Below are positions 9,350 through 17,005 of a stretch of DNA of 64,000 nt, one piece after another. Made by a program: the position numbers and the translations under genes. This DNA is from Brevibacillus reuszeri. GTDB taxonomy: Bacteria > Bacillota > Bacilli > Brevibacillales > Brevibacillaceae. Under the pieces are notes generated by a model. The model did not search any database and was not told the DNA's origin. It saw nothing but the letters and a program-made list of their open reading frames with translations. Numbering within the stretch: position 1 is the stretch's first letter; every line of letters starts with the position of its first letter. The stretch lies in the NCBI RefSeq assembly GCF_001187725.1, contig NZ_LGIQ01000011.1, positions 310,001 to 374,000 of the forward strand. Reading direction: 5' to 3'.

Positions 9350-9376
9350 ACGCTGCCACGAGATCAGCAGCAGCGT
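9350..9376 (-). other. Hairpin between hutU and hutI
   Basis: ACGCTGC (9350-9356) pairs with GCAGCGT (9370-9376) across a 13-base loop in the hutU-hutI gap. On the transcript strand it is followed, after a few bases, by an AT-rich stretch but no clean U-run. It may be an mRNA-processing or partial-termination element that sets the ratio of HutU to downstream products. It is too weak to call a true terminator. Confidence 0.4.
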
Positions 9377-9392
9377 CCAAGCAATGTTTGTT

Positions 9393-11129
9393 TTATCGGG
9401 AAAGACTCGTATTGTCTGCTTCTTTTTCTTTGAGATCGTTTGGTCCGAACGTAGCGGTAGGTGTCCACCAAAGCGGGATTTTGATGTTTTCCTTGGTCAG
9501 CTCGCCTTGTCCGTTTGCTACATCCTTGGCAATTTGGTAGCCTGCCTGTGCGTGACGTACAACCCCAATGCCAGAGTCCACCGTCATGCACACCGACAAA
9601 CGCATATGCGCCTCTTCTGTCCCGTCGGCAATCATCGTCACGCCTGTATGAACGGCTTCGCCCATCGAGTAGTTCGCCTGAATCGCGATCAGATCGCACA
9701 TCCCGACTGCATTTAACAACCCGTTCAGCATCGGCCAGTCAGAAATCAGGTCGCCGCCATCCATCATTTTCTCAGATTCAAAGGTAGGGTTGACAATCGA
9801 GCCAGAGTCCAGATTGTCCCTGGAGAACGCCACGGGTCCAGCCAGCTCACCACGTTTGATCATCTCATTTACTTCAAGTGCAAACTCTTTGCGTTGACCA
9901 AAGCCGAGGTAGCAGATGCGCGCGGGCAAGCCTTCAATTGGAATGTGCTCGCGAGCCAGCTTGATCCAGCGAGTGACGAGCAAATCGTCCTTGAACTTCT
10001 CCAGCACCATGCTGTCGATCTTCTCCAAATCCGCCTTCTCCCCGGACAAGCAGGTCCAGCGGAAAGGTCCGCGGCCTTCGCAGAAAAGCGGTCTGATGTA
10101 CTCGGAGACAAAGCCGGGAATTTTCATCGCTTCTTCCTCAGGCATACCTGCATCTCGGCATTCCTTGCGCAGGCTTGTGCCATACTCGAATGCGTGCACA
10201 CCCTTGTCAAAAAACTGGATGGTCACACGCAATTCACGGATCATTGTTTTCCGTGCCAGCTGCAAATACAGATCGCGATCGGAGCGGCGCAACTCCTCGG
10301 CTTCCTCGGGCGTATAGCCAGCCGGGAGGTACGAAAGCGGATCATGCGCCGGTGTCATCGAGGTCAAAATATCAGGCATGAAGCCTTTTGCATACGCTTC
10401 TTCAAACACATCCGCTGCATTGCCCACGACAGCGACTCCAAGTGATTTGCCCTCGGCTGCATGTGCTTTGGCCAACTCAATGGCATGATCGAGTGAGTCT
10501 GCCAACAGATCGATATACCCGACACTCATACGGCGACGAATAATCGTCTCGTTCGCGTCCACGAGGATACATACACCGCCGTGCATCGTCATTGCCCGAG
10601 TCTGGTTGCCGCCCATGCCGCCAGCTCCTGCGGTAAGCATGATTTTTCCGATGAGCGAATCGTTGTAATGCAAGCGCGCAATCGCAGACAGCGTCTCAAA
10701 TGTTCCCTGGATAACCCCCTGCGTGCCGATATACTCCCACGGTGCTGCTGTATACTGAGCGAAGATCGTCAGGTTTTTGTCCTGCAAATCATAGAAAACG
10801 GGCCATGATGGCTTCATGATATTGGTCGTTGCCATGACGACTGTCGGCGCGTATTTATGTGTTTTGAACACGGCCACTGGCATCCCTGACTGCACGACCA
10901 GTGTCTCGTCTTCCTCCAGCTCCATCAAGGAGTTCACGATCGCATGGTACGATTCCCAGTTTCTCGCGCACTTGCCGATTCCACCGTAAATGACCAGCTC
11001 CTCTGGCTTCTCGGCATTTTCCATGTTGTTCTCAAGCATGCGGAGAATCGATTCCTGTCTCCACCCTTTGCACCGCAGGGTAGAACCTCGACCAGCTTTG
11101 ACGGAATATAGAATTTCAGGTTTGCTCAT
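9393..11129 (-). CDS. hutU: Urocanate hydratase, divergent form
   Basis: Cytosolic NAD-dependent enzyme converting urocanate to imidazolonepropionate; first gene of the operon. The 578-residue protein keeps urocanase landmarks: VIYGGIGKCARNWESY (about 47-61), IGTQGVIQGTFET, the NAD-binding AGAGGMGGNQ (about 168-175), AHDPLSYLPAG, YIRPLFC, the active-site Cys in LPARICYLG (Cys406), and DSGS. It departs from the family at about 445-495: the usual NRETE...DG and HHGGGVGMG segments are replaced by NPTFESEKMMDG and IQANYSMGEAVHTG. ATG at 11129 (MSKPEIL) follows GAGGAGGAG; the upstream ATG at 11186 has no such site. The operon context makes urocanase the best call. Confidence 0.9.
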   Translation of the reverse strand: MSKPEILYSVKAGRGSTLRCKGWRQESILRMLENNMENAEKPEELVIYGGIGKCARNWESYHAIVNSLMELEEDETLVVQSGMPVAVFKTHKYAPTVVMATTNIMKPSWPVFYDLQDKNLTIFAQYTAAPWEYIGTQGVIQGTFETLSAIARLHYNDSLIGKIMLTAGAGGMGGNQTRAMTMHGGVCILVDANETIIRRRMSVGYIDLLADSLDHAIELAKAHAAEGKSLGVAVVGNAADVFEEAYAKGFMPDILTSMTPAHDPLSYLPAGYTPEEAEELRRSDRDLYLQLARKTMIRELRVTIQFFDKGVHAFEYGTSLRKECRDAGMPEEEAMKIPGFVSEYIRPLFCEGRGPFRWTCLSGEKADLEKIDSMVLEKFKDDLLVTRWIKLAREHIPIEGLPARICYLGFGQRKEFALEVNEMIKRGELAGPVAFSRDNLDSGSIVNPTFESEKMMDGGDLISDWPMLNGLLNAVGMCDLIAIQANYSMGEAVHTGVTMIADGTEEAHMRLSVCMTVDSGIGVVRHAQAGYQIAKDVANGQGELTKENIKIPLWWTPTATFGPNDLKEKEADNTSLSR

Positions 11130-11181
11130 TTCGTTTCTCCTCCTCAATTTTTTATGTACAGCCTTGTCGTCTACTAGATAT

Positions 11182-11198
11182 AGCATCTATCGTGCCAA
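11182..11198 (-). promoter_or_regulatory. Sigma-54 (-24/-12) promoter of the hut operon
   Basis: On the minus strand the sequence is TTGGCACGATAGATGCT. This matches the RpoN consensus TTGGCAC-N5-TTGC, with the invariant GG and GC exactly ten bases apart. Transcription would start near 11171, leaving a leader of about 42 bases before the hutU ATG at 11129. It lies in the gap shared with the divergent sigma-54 activator gene, which would supply the AAA+ protein required to open this promoter. Confidence 0.88.
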
Positions 11199-11364
11199 TG
11201 TTCAGGATTTTTAACAAAACGCATATGTACCGTGTTTTCTCCCTTTTCACGCAAAAAAAGACTCCCTCATGGAATCTGCTTTCGGCGCAAAATCGTTGGC
11301 GGTTACCCTGTTTCGTGTATGTCCCTTCGTTCAAAAGCTTGACATGACGCTTCTTACTACCACC

Positions 11365-11379
11365 GCAAAAACTTTCTGC
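11365..11379. promoter_or_regulatory. Possible upstream activator site in the hut control region
   Basis: The 367-base gap between hutU and its activator contains several GCAAAA-type half-sites. The best dyad is GCAAAAACTTTCTGC (pattern GCAnAAAnTTTnTGC), centred about 200 bases upstream of the predicted hut start. Enhancer-type activators of this family usually bind dyads 80 to 200 bases upstream. This is a plausible but unproven binding site; other single half-sites occur near 11250 and 11295. Confidence 0.3.
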
Positions 11380-11406
11380 GCAAATAGTTTCTTCTCTTTG
11401 CGAATC

Positions 11407-11435
11407 GTGACGGATCCTGGCACTTCTGCTATTCT
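11407..11435 (+). promoter_or_regulatory. Probable sigma-A promoter of the hut activator gene
   Basis: GTGACG (11407-11412) and TATTCT (11430-11435) are separated by 17 bases, and the -10 is preceded by TGC, an extended -10 feature. Start would be near 11442, about 55 bases before the ATG at 11497. Each box matches consensus at 4 of 6 positions, so strength is modest. Confidence 0.4.
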
Positions 11436-11496
11436 ATGAGTTAGAAAGTTCTGAAAATAAACCATCGCGTGATGAGAAAATGGAGCGTGATCATGG

Positions 11497-12915
11497 ATGC
11501 TTTCAACCGATGCTAGACTCGCTTGCCTAGAACAGATCGTCGATTCGCTGAACGAGGGTGTGCTTGTGAGTGACCATGAAGGGAGAATCATCCTCTACAA
11601 TAAAGCCCAGGAAAAGCTGGAAGGTTTAAAAAGTGAAAATGTCATCGGAAAATACTTGTGGGAGGCCTATAATTACAATCCTGAAATGTCCGAGCACCGC
11701 CGTGTCTTCAACAGCAGGCAGCCCGTCATCGCACAGTATCGGGCGCATGCGCATACTAACGGCATCCCGCAATACGTCACCTACAGTACATATCCGATTA
11801 TTCATAATGGGGAAACCATTGGCGTATTTTCAATCAGTCACAACGAGACCAAGCTAAAAAACCTGCTGCACGAAACGATTGAATTAAAACGCAAAATCGT
11901 CACGCAACACAAGAGCAGCAAGGAACAGCCCAGCAACGGCACAACGTATACTTTTGGCAGCATCAAAGGCAACAGCTCGGTCATGAAGGGTCTGATCAAA
12001 GAAGCGCAAAATGTAGCCACACACGACACCGATATATTGATTGTCGGCGAGACAGGCACAGGGAAGGAATTGTTCGCTCAAAGCATTCACAATCATAGCA
12101 AGCGAGCCAAAAGCCCTTTTGTCGCCATTAACTGTGCAGCCATTCCAGAGACGCTTTTGGAAAGCACTCTTTTTGGAACGGTAAAAGGCTCCTATACGGG
12201 GGCTGCCGATCAAATGGGACTGTTTGAATACGCCCAGGATGGAACGCTTTTCCTCGATGAGATCAACTCGATGCCGATTACTCTTCAGTCAAAATTAATT
12301 CGCGTCCTCGAAGAACGCATGGTTCGCAGAGTCGGTGCCAATGCCGTGACGCCCGTGCGCTGCACCATCATCAGTGCCTCCAATGAAGCACCAAAAGAAT
12401 TGATTGCATCAAGCAAGCTGCGCTCCGACCTGTATTACCGCATTGCCCGTACTTGCCTCATCATTCCGCCACTTCGCGAGCGCAAAGAAGATATCGTCTT
12501 TTTGATTGATTACTTCCTCACTCTCGCCAGCAAGCACCTAAACAAAAACGTACACGGTCTGTCAGCACGCCTACACGAGCTTTTCCTGCAATACAGATGG
12601 CCTGGAAACATCCGTGAGCTGCACCATGTCATTGAAAATCTGATCATTCGCGCTGACGAGGATCATAGCTTGCTGGATATCGAGCATCTCCCCTCCTACC
12701 TGCGTGAAAATATGCTGGAGCACAGCTTGGCAGATCTCACTCGTCGGACAGGAAATCGCCGACCACTAAAAACGGTCACTACTCCCTATGAGGAACATTT
12801 CATTCGTAATATTTTGGAGCAAGCAGACTGGAACATCACGAAAGCAGCCGAAAAAATCGGTACAACTCGCCAAACCCTGCAATACCACATCAAAAAGCTG
12901 AACATTCACAGGTAG
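11497..12915 (+). CDS. Sigma-54-dependent activator (PAS, AAA+, Fis HTH), likely hut operon regulator
   Basis: Enhancer-binding protein of 472 residues resembling the RocR group. An N-terminal PAS sensor (about 5-120) is followed by a central AAA+ domain with Walker A VGETGTGKE (Lys190), Walker B TLFLDEINS and arginine-finger region, then a C-terminal Fis-type helix-turn-helix (NITKAAEKIGTTRQTLQYHI). The sigma-54 contact loop, usually GAFTGA, reads GSYTGA (231-236). ATG at 11497 has GGAGCGTGATC upstream. It is divergent from hutU, whose promoter is of the sigma-54 type, so it very likely senses histidine or urocanate through the PAS domain and activates that operon. Confidence 0.88.
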   Translation: MLSTDARLACLEQIVDSLNEGVLVSDHEGRIILYNKAQEKLEGLKSENVIGKYLWEAYNYNPEMSEHRRVFNSRQPVIAQYRAHAHTNGIPQYVTYSTYPIIHNGETIGVFSISHNETKLKNLLHETIELKRKIVTQHKSSKEQPSNGTTYTFGSIKGNSSVMKGLIKEAQNVATHDTDILIVGETGTGKELFAQSIHNHSKRAKSPFVAINCAAIPETLLESTLFGTVKGSYTGAADQMGLFEYAQDGTLFLDEINSMPITLQSKLIRVLEERMVRRVGANAVTPVRCTIISASNEAPKELIASSKLRSDLYYRIARTCLIIPPLRERKEDIVFLIDYFLTLASKHLNKNVHGLSARLHELFLQYRWPGNIRELHHVIENLIIRADEDHSLLDIEHLPSYLRENMLEHSLADLTRRTGNRRPLKTVTTPYEEHFIRNILEQADWNITKAAEKIGTTRQTLQYHIKKLNIHR

Positions 12916-12922
12916 CCTTTTT

Positions 12923-12964
12923 TGTGAGGATTTTCTAGCTGTACAGTTTGAATCCGCTTATAAT
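12923..12964 (+). promoter_or_regulatory. Promoter of the cNMP-transporter gene with a degenerate Crp-like site
   Basis: A perfect -10 box TATAAT lies at 12959-12964 without a convincing -35. A Crp-like 16-mer starts at 12923 with a perfect left half TGTGA preceded by T-rich sequence, while the right half TCTAG is poor. Its centre (12930.5) is about 41 bases before the predicted start (about 12971), the position of class II Crp activation. The single good half-site keeps confidence moderate. Confidence 0.4.
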
Positions 12965-13029
12965 ATGAGCCAGAAATAAAATTTCGAATGATCTGTCATC
13001 ATTACGTTTGGAAAGCGGGAGGTGGACTT

Positions 13030-15651
13030 TTGACCACGCTTCAACGAATCGGAATGTTCAAGCAGCTGTCGAATATGGAGCTCGCCAAGCTACTTGGCAA
13101 GCTGGAACGTCGAACAATCCCAGTAGGTACTGTTTTATTTTCGGAAGGCGATCCCGGTGATCAGCTGTACGTAATCAAAAGCGGCAAGCTGGAGCTGTTT
13201 ATCGACGCTCAAAAGGGAGGAGCAGCCCAATCGATTTCTGTGCTGGGTGAAGGAGATACCCTTGGCGAAATGGCAATGCTGACTGGTGAGGCTCGCTCCG
13301 CGACTGCAATCGCCGCAACGGATGCGGAGCTGTATGTCATTGATCGGGAGACCTTTGACAAGCTCGTAGAGGAGCAGCCGTCCATCTCGGCCTATTTTAT
13401 TCGCCTGTTGTCGAATCGTCTGACAAGCACGAACAAGCAATTGTTGATGAACAAAGAACAAAACTACCAATCTGTTGCAGGAAAGCTCGACTCCTTCCCA
13501 TTACCCCTCACCCAAGCCTTACTGTGGTGTGCGGAATTCCCGCGTGTACATTCTCGCATAGCAGAGCGCCAGTTTGGAATTTCGCTTGAATATGCGCTAG
13601 GGAGCATATCGCATGCAGACAGCTTTCTCCAAAGAGTACAAGCGCAGCCAGAGTGGTTCGCACTTGTTCCGGGTGTACGGCGGATGCTCTCCGAAATCGC
13701 AACGGTACGTTTCGGACATGAAGAAAAACGCCGCTGGATTTCTGAGATGCTGGATGATTACGCAGCAAATGACAATTGGGAGGCTGCGATCGAGTTGCTA
13801 GGCGAAGTCGGGCGTTGGTCAGAGGCTTTGCAAATCGTTGAGAGCGTCTTGCCACAATTGGAGGAGGCAGATAAAAAGCGATTATTCCCTCTCTTGACGA
13901 ACTGTCCGCCTGAGAAAATCGTTGTAAAGGATGAGCTATTGGCAGGCTGCATCCTGTATGGTGGTGCTTCCTGGCAGCCTGAGCTCGGACTTGCCCTACT
14001 CGATCTGGCTTGGAGTAATCAAGGTGCCAGATACACGACTGAGCAGTGGATTTCAACCTATGAACTCGCTGCCGAGCTGTATGCCCGATTGAACAAGCAG
14101 CAGCAAGCCATGGAATACTTGACTCTCGCTGAAGCAAAAAGAACCCTGACTGGCATCGCAGGTGAAGATGGCAGCAAGGATTATGATCTCGCCAAGCTGC
14201 AATTCGTGCAGCAGCAGCATCGTACACGCGCCTACAATGCGACTGGACTGTTTCATCGAAGCAAGCTCGGTGGTTGGATTGCCGCCATTCTTGTTCCCAT
14301 CAGCATGATTTTGTTTCACTACCTCCAACCAATCGGCGGATTGTCACGAGCCGGAATGGATTTTATTGGAATCGGCATCGCTGCCGTCATCCTCTGGATT
14401 GTGAATGTCATCCCCGATTACATCGTTGGGCTTGGGATGGTCATGGCTTGGGTACTGGGGGGACTGGTCGGACCCGAGGTTGCTCTCTCAGGGTTTGCCT
14501 CAACGACTTGGCTTTATATGATCTTTATTATGGCGTTCATCGCAGTGATTACGCGCTCTGGTATTTTATACCGGGTTTCTCTCAATGCGCTGAAGCGATT
14601 TCCGAGGCATTATCGAGGACAATTGTGGGGCGTCGTTGCCGGAGGGATGCTGCTCAATTCGTTAATCCCCTCTTCCTCTGCCAAAGTCTCGCTCGGTGTG
14701 CCGCTCGCAAGAACCTTGTCCGAATCGATGGGATTTGCGGATAAAAGCCGTGGAGCGGCAGGTCTTGGACTTGCAGCCATGATTTTTTACGGCTTCACTG
14801 CACCCTTTGTATTGACTGGCTCCTATACAAACATGATGGCGTATGGACTTGCTTCTGTCTCAGGGGCGATCAACTGGCTGCAATGGTTTCTTTATGCCCT
14901 TCCCGCCTTTCTCATTTTTTCGGCTGTCATGCTTGTCATCCTCTTTCTTATGTTTCGGAATGTACGCCAAGCTCGACCGATATCTGACGAAGTACTCGAC
15001 GAACAGCTACAGCTTCTGGGGCCATGGTCGAAAGCAGAGCGAATCGCTGTGATGACGACGTTAGGCAGCATCGCTCTCTTAATTCTCGCCCCCGTGCATG
15101 GGATCGATAGCGCATGGATTATGCTGATCGGCTTTGCCGTATTGGTGATTAGCGGAGCACTCGATCGACAAACGATTTCCAATGGGATAGACTGGCCATT
15201 CCTCTTGTTTTTAGGCGTCGCCTTCAGTTTTGCTACGGCCACACAAGAGCTGGGAATTGCGGACGCTCTCTCTACCTTTCTTGGTGAAAAGCTCTCCATT
15301 TTCCTGACAAGCCCTACCCTTCTTTTGACCGTTGTTATTCTCGTATCGTTTCTCGTAACCTTGGTCATTCGAGATGATCCTGCTGTTATCTTGCTCGTGA
15401 CGGCCCTGCTCCCATTGGCACAGCAAGCGGGCATCCACCCCTGGATCTTTGTCTTCGTCATTTTGCTGGCGACAGACCCCTTCTTTTTTACGTATCAATC
15501 GCCGACTTATTTGACCGCCTACTACAGCTCGGAGGGCAAGTCATTTAGCCATCGGCAGGGGCAACAAATGGCACTGGCTTACGCACTCGCCATCGTTCTT
15601 GCTATTGCAGCAAGTGTGCCTTATTGGAAATGGATCGGATTGATCCAATAA
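13030..15651 (+). CDS. Cyclic-nucleotide-binding domain fused to an SLC13/DASS-like anion transporter
   Basis: Predicted cAMP-sensing membrane transporter of 873 residues. Residues about 1-140 form a cNMP-binding domain with the phosphate-binding cassette LGEMAMLTGEARSATA, keeping Glu80 and Arg89 that hold the cyclic phosphate. Residues about 150-400 are a helical cytosolic region I do not recognise. From about 415 the protein is hydrophobic, with SLC13-like segments NSLIPSSSAKVSLGVPLA and LTGSYTNMMAYG at the positions of the substrate-binding SNT loops. TTG at 13030 follows GGGAGGTGG by a proper distance; the frame opens earlier at 12988 without a site. Neighbours are a Crp gene and a cyclase gene, so cAMP probably gates transport. 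The substrate is unknown. Confidence 0.85.
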   Translation: MTTLQRIGMFKQLSNMELAKLLGKLERRTIPVGTVLFSEGDPGDQLYVIKSGKLELFIDAQKGGAAQSISVLGEGDTLGEMAMLTGEARSATAIAATDAELYVIDRETFDKLVEEQPSISAYFIRLLSNRLTSTNKQLLMNKEQNYQSVAGKLDSFPLPLTQALLWCAEFPRVHSRIAERQFGISLEYALGSISHADSFLQRVQAQPEWFALVPGVRRMLSEIATVRFGHEEKRRWISEMLDDYAANDNWEAAIELLGEVGRWSEALQIVESVLPQLEEADKKRLFPLLTNCPPEKIVVKDELLAGCILYGGASWQPELGLALLDLAWSNQGARYTTEQWISTYELAAELYARLNKQQQAMEYLTLAEAKRTLTGIAGEDGSKDYDLAKLQFVQQQHRTRAYNATGLFHRSKLGGWIAAILVPISMILFHYLQPIGGLSRAGMDFIGIGIAAVILWIVNVIPDYIVGLGMVMAWVLGGLVGPEVALSGFASTTWLYMIFIMAFIAVITRSGILYRVSLNALKRFPRHYRGQLWGVVAGGMLLNSLIPSSSAKVSLGVPLARTLSESMGFADKSRGAAGLGLAAMIFYGFTAPFVLTGSYTNMMAYGLASVSGAINWLQWFLYALPAFLIFSAVMLVILFLMFRNVRQARPISDEVLDEQLQLLGPWSKAERIAVMTTLGSIALLILAPVHGIDSAWIMLIGFAVLVISGALDRQTISNGIDWPFLLFLGVAFSFATATQELGIADALSTFLGEKLSIFLTSPTLLLTVVILVSFLVTLVIRDDPAVILLVTALLPLAQQAGIHPWIFVFVILLATDPFFFTYQSPTYLTAYYSSEGKSFSHRQGQQMALAYALAIVLAIAASVPYWKWIGLIQ

Positions 15652-15672
15652 TCGAGAGATAAAAATTTTTCA

Positions 15673-15718
15673 TTTTGTGAACCAGCACACAAAAATGATT
15701 CGCTCCTTCCGTTACAAT
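15673..15718 (+). promoter_or_regulatory. Crp-type operator at -41.5 and -10 box, promoter of the DUF3307-crp-cyclase operon
   Basis: A perfect dyad TTTTGTG-N8-CACAAAA spans 15673-15694; as a 16-mer it matches TGTGA-N6-TCACA at 9 of 10 positions. A -10 box TACAAT lies at 15713-15718, giving a start near 15725 and placing the dyad centre (15683.5) at -41.5, the class II Crp activation position. No -35 box is visible, as expected for such promoters. A second -10-like TATAAT lies at 15777-15782. Confidence 0.65.
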
Positions 15719-15825
15719 TTAGATAGATACATCCACAAACTTCTGAATTTTATACTACTTTCGCATCAGATTCACTTATAATGGAAGGCATGATTGACCT
15801 TCCAAATGGGGGGAGTCACGTAGAA

Positions 15826-16185
15826 GTGAATCATTTTTCTGCTTTTGACATTCTACTTATTGCCCATTTGATCGGCGATTATATGTTCCAGACCGAATGG
15901 ATGGCCAAGTACAAGGCGCAGCGCTGGCTTCCCTTGCTCGCTCACTGTGTGGTTTACACAGGCGTCATTTACTTGATCGCGTATTGGTTTATTCCAGGCG
16001 GTTTATCTGGCTGGGCGATTTTACTCGTATTTGTTTCCCATATGATTTTGGATCGCCGAACAATCGTTTACATCTGGTATCGAAAAATTATGCGTGTCAC
16101 TAACGATGGGAGCAAGTGGCTGATGATCATGTGCGATCAAATCTTTCATCTCATCATTCTCGCAGCAGCATTAGTCATCAGCTGA
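15826..16185 (+). CDS. DUF3307 small membrane protein
   Basis: A 119-residue hydrophobic protein with the DUF3307 pattern: LLIAHLIGDYMFQTEWMAKYK near the N-terminus, then HCVVYTGVIYL and VFVSHMILDRR, with a C-terminal helix LIILAAALVIS. Four membrane segments are likely. The GTG at 15826 follows GGGGGGAG by ten bases, although an ATG at 15781 is in frame. The biochemical role of DUF3307 is not known to me. It lies between the transporter and crp genes and downstream of the Crp-type site, so it is probably a member of the cAMP regulon. Confidence 0.75.
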   Translation: MNHFSAFDILLIAHLIGDYMFQTEWMAKYKAQRWLPLLAHCVVYTGVIYLIAYWFIPGGLSGWAILLVFVSHMILDRRTIVYIWYRKIMRVTNDGSKWLMIMCDQIFHLIILAAALVIS

Positions 16186-16190
16186 AGTAA

Positions 16191-16257
16191 GAAAACCTCT
16201 ATTGGGGTCTCCTCAAGGAGGAGCGACCGCGTCTAGCGGAAAGTTTTCATGCGCTCC
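16191..16257 (+). ncRNA. Structured leader before crp, with alternative pairings
   Basis: GAAAAC (16191-16196) can pair with GTTTTC (16243-16248), enclosing a hairpin CTCCTC-AAG-GAGGAG (16209-16223) and a CCGC-GTCTA-GCGG hairpin (16227-16239). GGAGCG (16220-16225) can instead pair with CGCTCC (16252-16257), which would break the first arrangement. No U-run follows, so it is not a simple terminator. It may be a regulatory leader or attenuator. I do not recognise a known riboswitch class. Confidence 0.35.
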
Positions 16258-16288
16258 GGAATTTATAAGCATAACACTTATAAATTCC
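16258..16288. promoter_or_regulatory. Perfect 12-bp inverted repeat just upstream of crp
   Basis: GGAATTTATAAG (16258-16269) and CTTATAAATTCC (16277-16288) are exact inverted copies around a 7-base spacer, ending 30 bases before the crp ATG. There is no T-run, so a terminator is unlikely. An operator for an unknown dimeric regulator, overlapping an AT-rich promoter, is the simplest reading. It does not look like the TGTGA-type Crp site. Confidence 0.5.
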
Positions 16289-16318
16289 TATACGTAAGAA
16301 AAGGAGTCGTTTATCGGT

Positions 16319-17005
16319 ATGACTGAACAGCATTTTCTTCGGCATTTTCCCTTCTTTCAGGACTTGGAGGATGAGGACTTGGCAAAGCTCGCTCCTCTCT
16401 TCCTCACTCGTACATATGAAAAGGGAACGAATATTTTCCGAGAAGGAGAAGCAGGCGAAGAGCTATACATCATTAAATCTGGCGTCGTCAAAATTTATCG
16501 TGATGATGAGATTCGTGACATTATCCTCGCTATCTTTCGGGATGGTGATTTTTTTGGCGAGATGGCCGTTCTCGAAAATGAACAGGTTCGCTCAGCCTCT
16601 GCCAAAACGATGGAAAAGACAGTCGTCTACTATTTGAACCGCCGGGATTTCGTCGCTTTGCTCGAGCAAAACCCTAAAATATCCTGGAGAATCCTGGAAA
16701 CCGCTCTTGATCGCTTGCGAAAAGCCAATGAATTGATCACAGATTTAACGCTTTTGGATGTTCGCACGCGTATTATCAAAATGATGCTGAGACTCACGGA
16801 GAAGCATGGCGTGAACCAAAAAGCTGGGATTCTCATTGATCTAAAGCTCACTCATCAGCAAATTGCCGACATGACAGGTACCGTCAGGGAAACGGTGACC
16901 AAAGTGTTGCTCGATTTGCAAAATCAAGATTTTATTCAAATTAAAAAGAAAAAAATTCTAATCTGCAATCTTGCGGAAATCGAACGATTGGTTGAGACTT
17001 CATGA
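16319..17005 (+). CDS. Crp/Fnr-family transcription regulator, predicted cAMP-responsive
   Basis: A 228-residue regulator. The cNMP-binding beta-roll (about 10-125) has FFGEMAVLENEQVRSASA, retaining Glu81, Arg91 and Ser92 that bind the cyclic phosphate in Crp. A long dimerisation helix follows, then a winged helix-turn-helix (about 175-215) with HQQIADMTGTVRETVTKVL, very close to the Crp recognition helix (RETV). There are no N-terminal cysteines, so it is not an FeS-Fnr. ATG at 16319 follows AAAAGGAG. Its stop overlaps the start of the adenylate cyclase gene by 4 bases (ATGA), tightly coupling receptor and cAMP source. It likely binds the dyad at 15673-15694. Confidence 0.9.
   Translation: MTEQHFLRHFPFFQDLEDEDLAKLAPLFLTRTYEKGTNIFREGEAGEELYIIKSGVVKIYRDDEIRDIILAIFRDGDFFGEMAVLENEQVRSASAKTMEKTVVYYLNRRDFVALLEQNPKISWRILETALDRLRKANELITDLTLLDVRTRIIKMMLRLTEKHGVNQKAGILIDLKLTHQQIADMTGTVRETVTKVLLDLQNQDFIQIKKKKILICNLAEIERLVETS

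Noticed and set aside
11418..11433. Possible plus-strand sigma-54 promoter (TGGCAC...) for the hut activator
   Set aside because: The GG is not followed by GC at the required ten-base distance; a sigma-A extended -10 fits better.
13508..14227. A 239-codon open frame on the minus strand
   Set aside because: It lies wholly inside the transporter gene on the other strand, has Cys/His/Arg-rich, low-complexity composition and no ribosome binding site.
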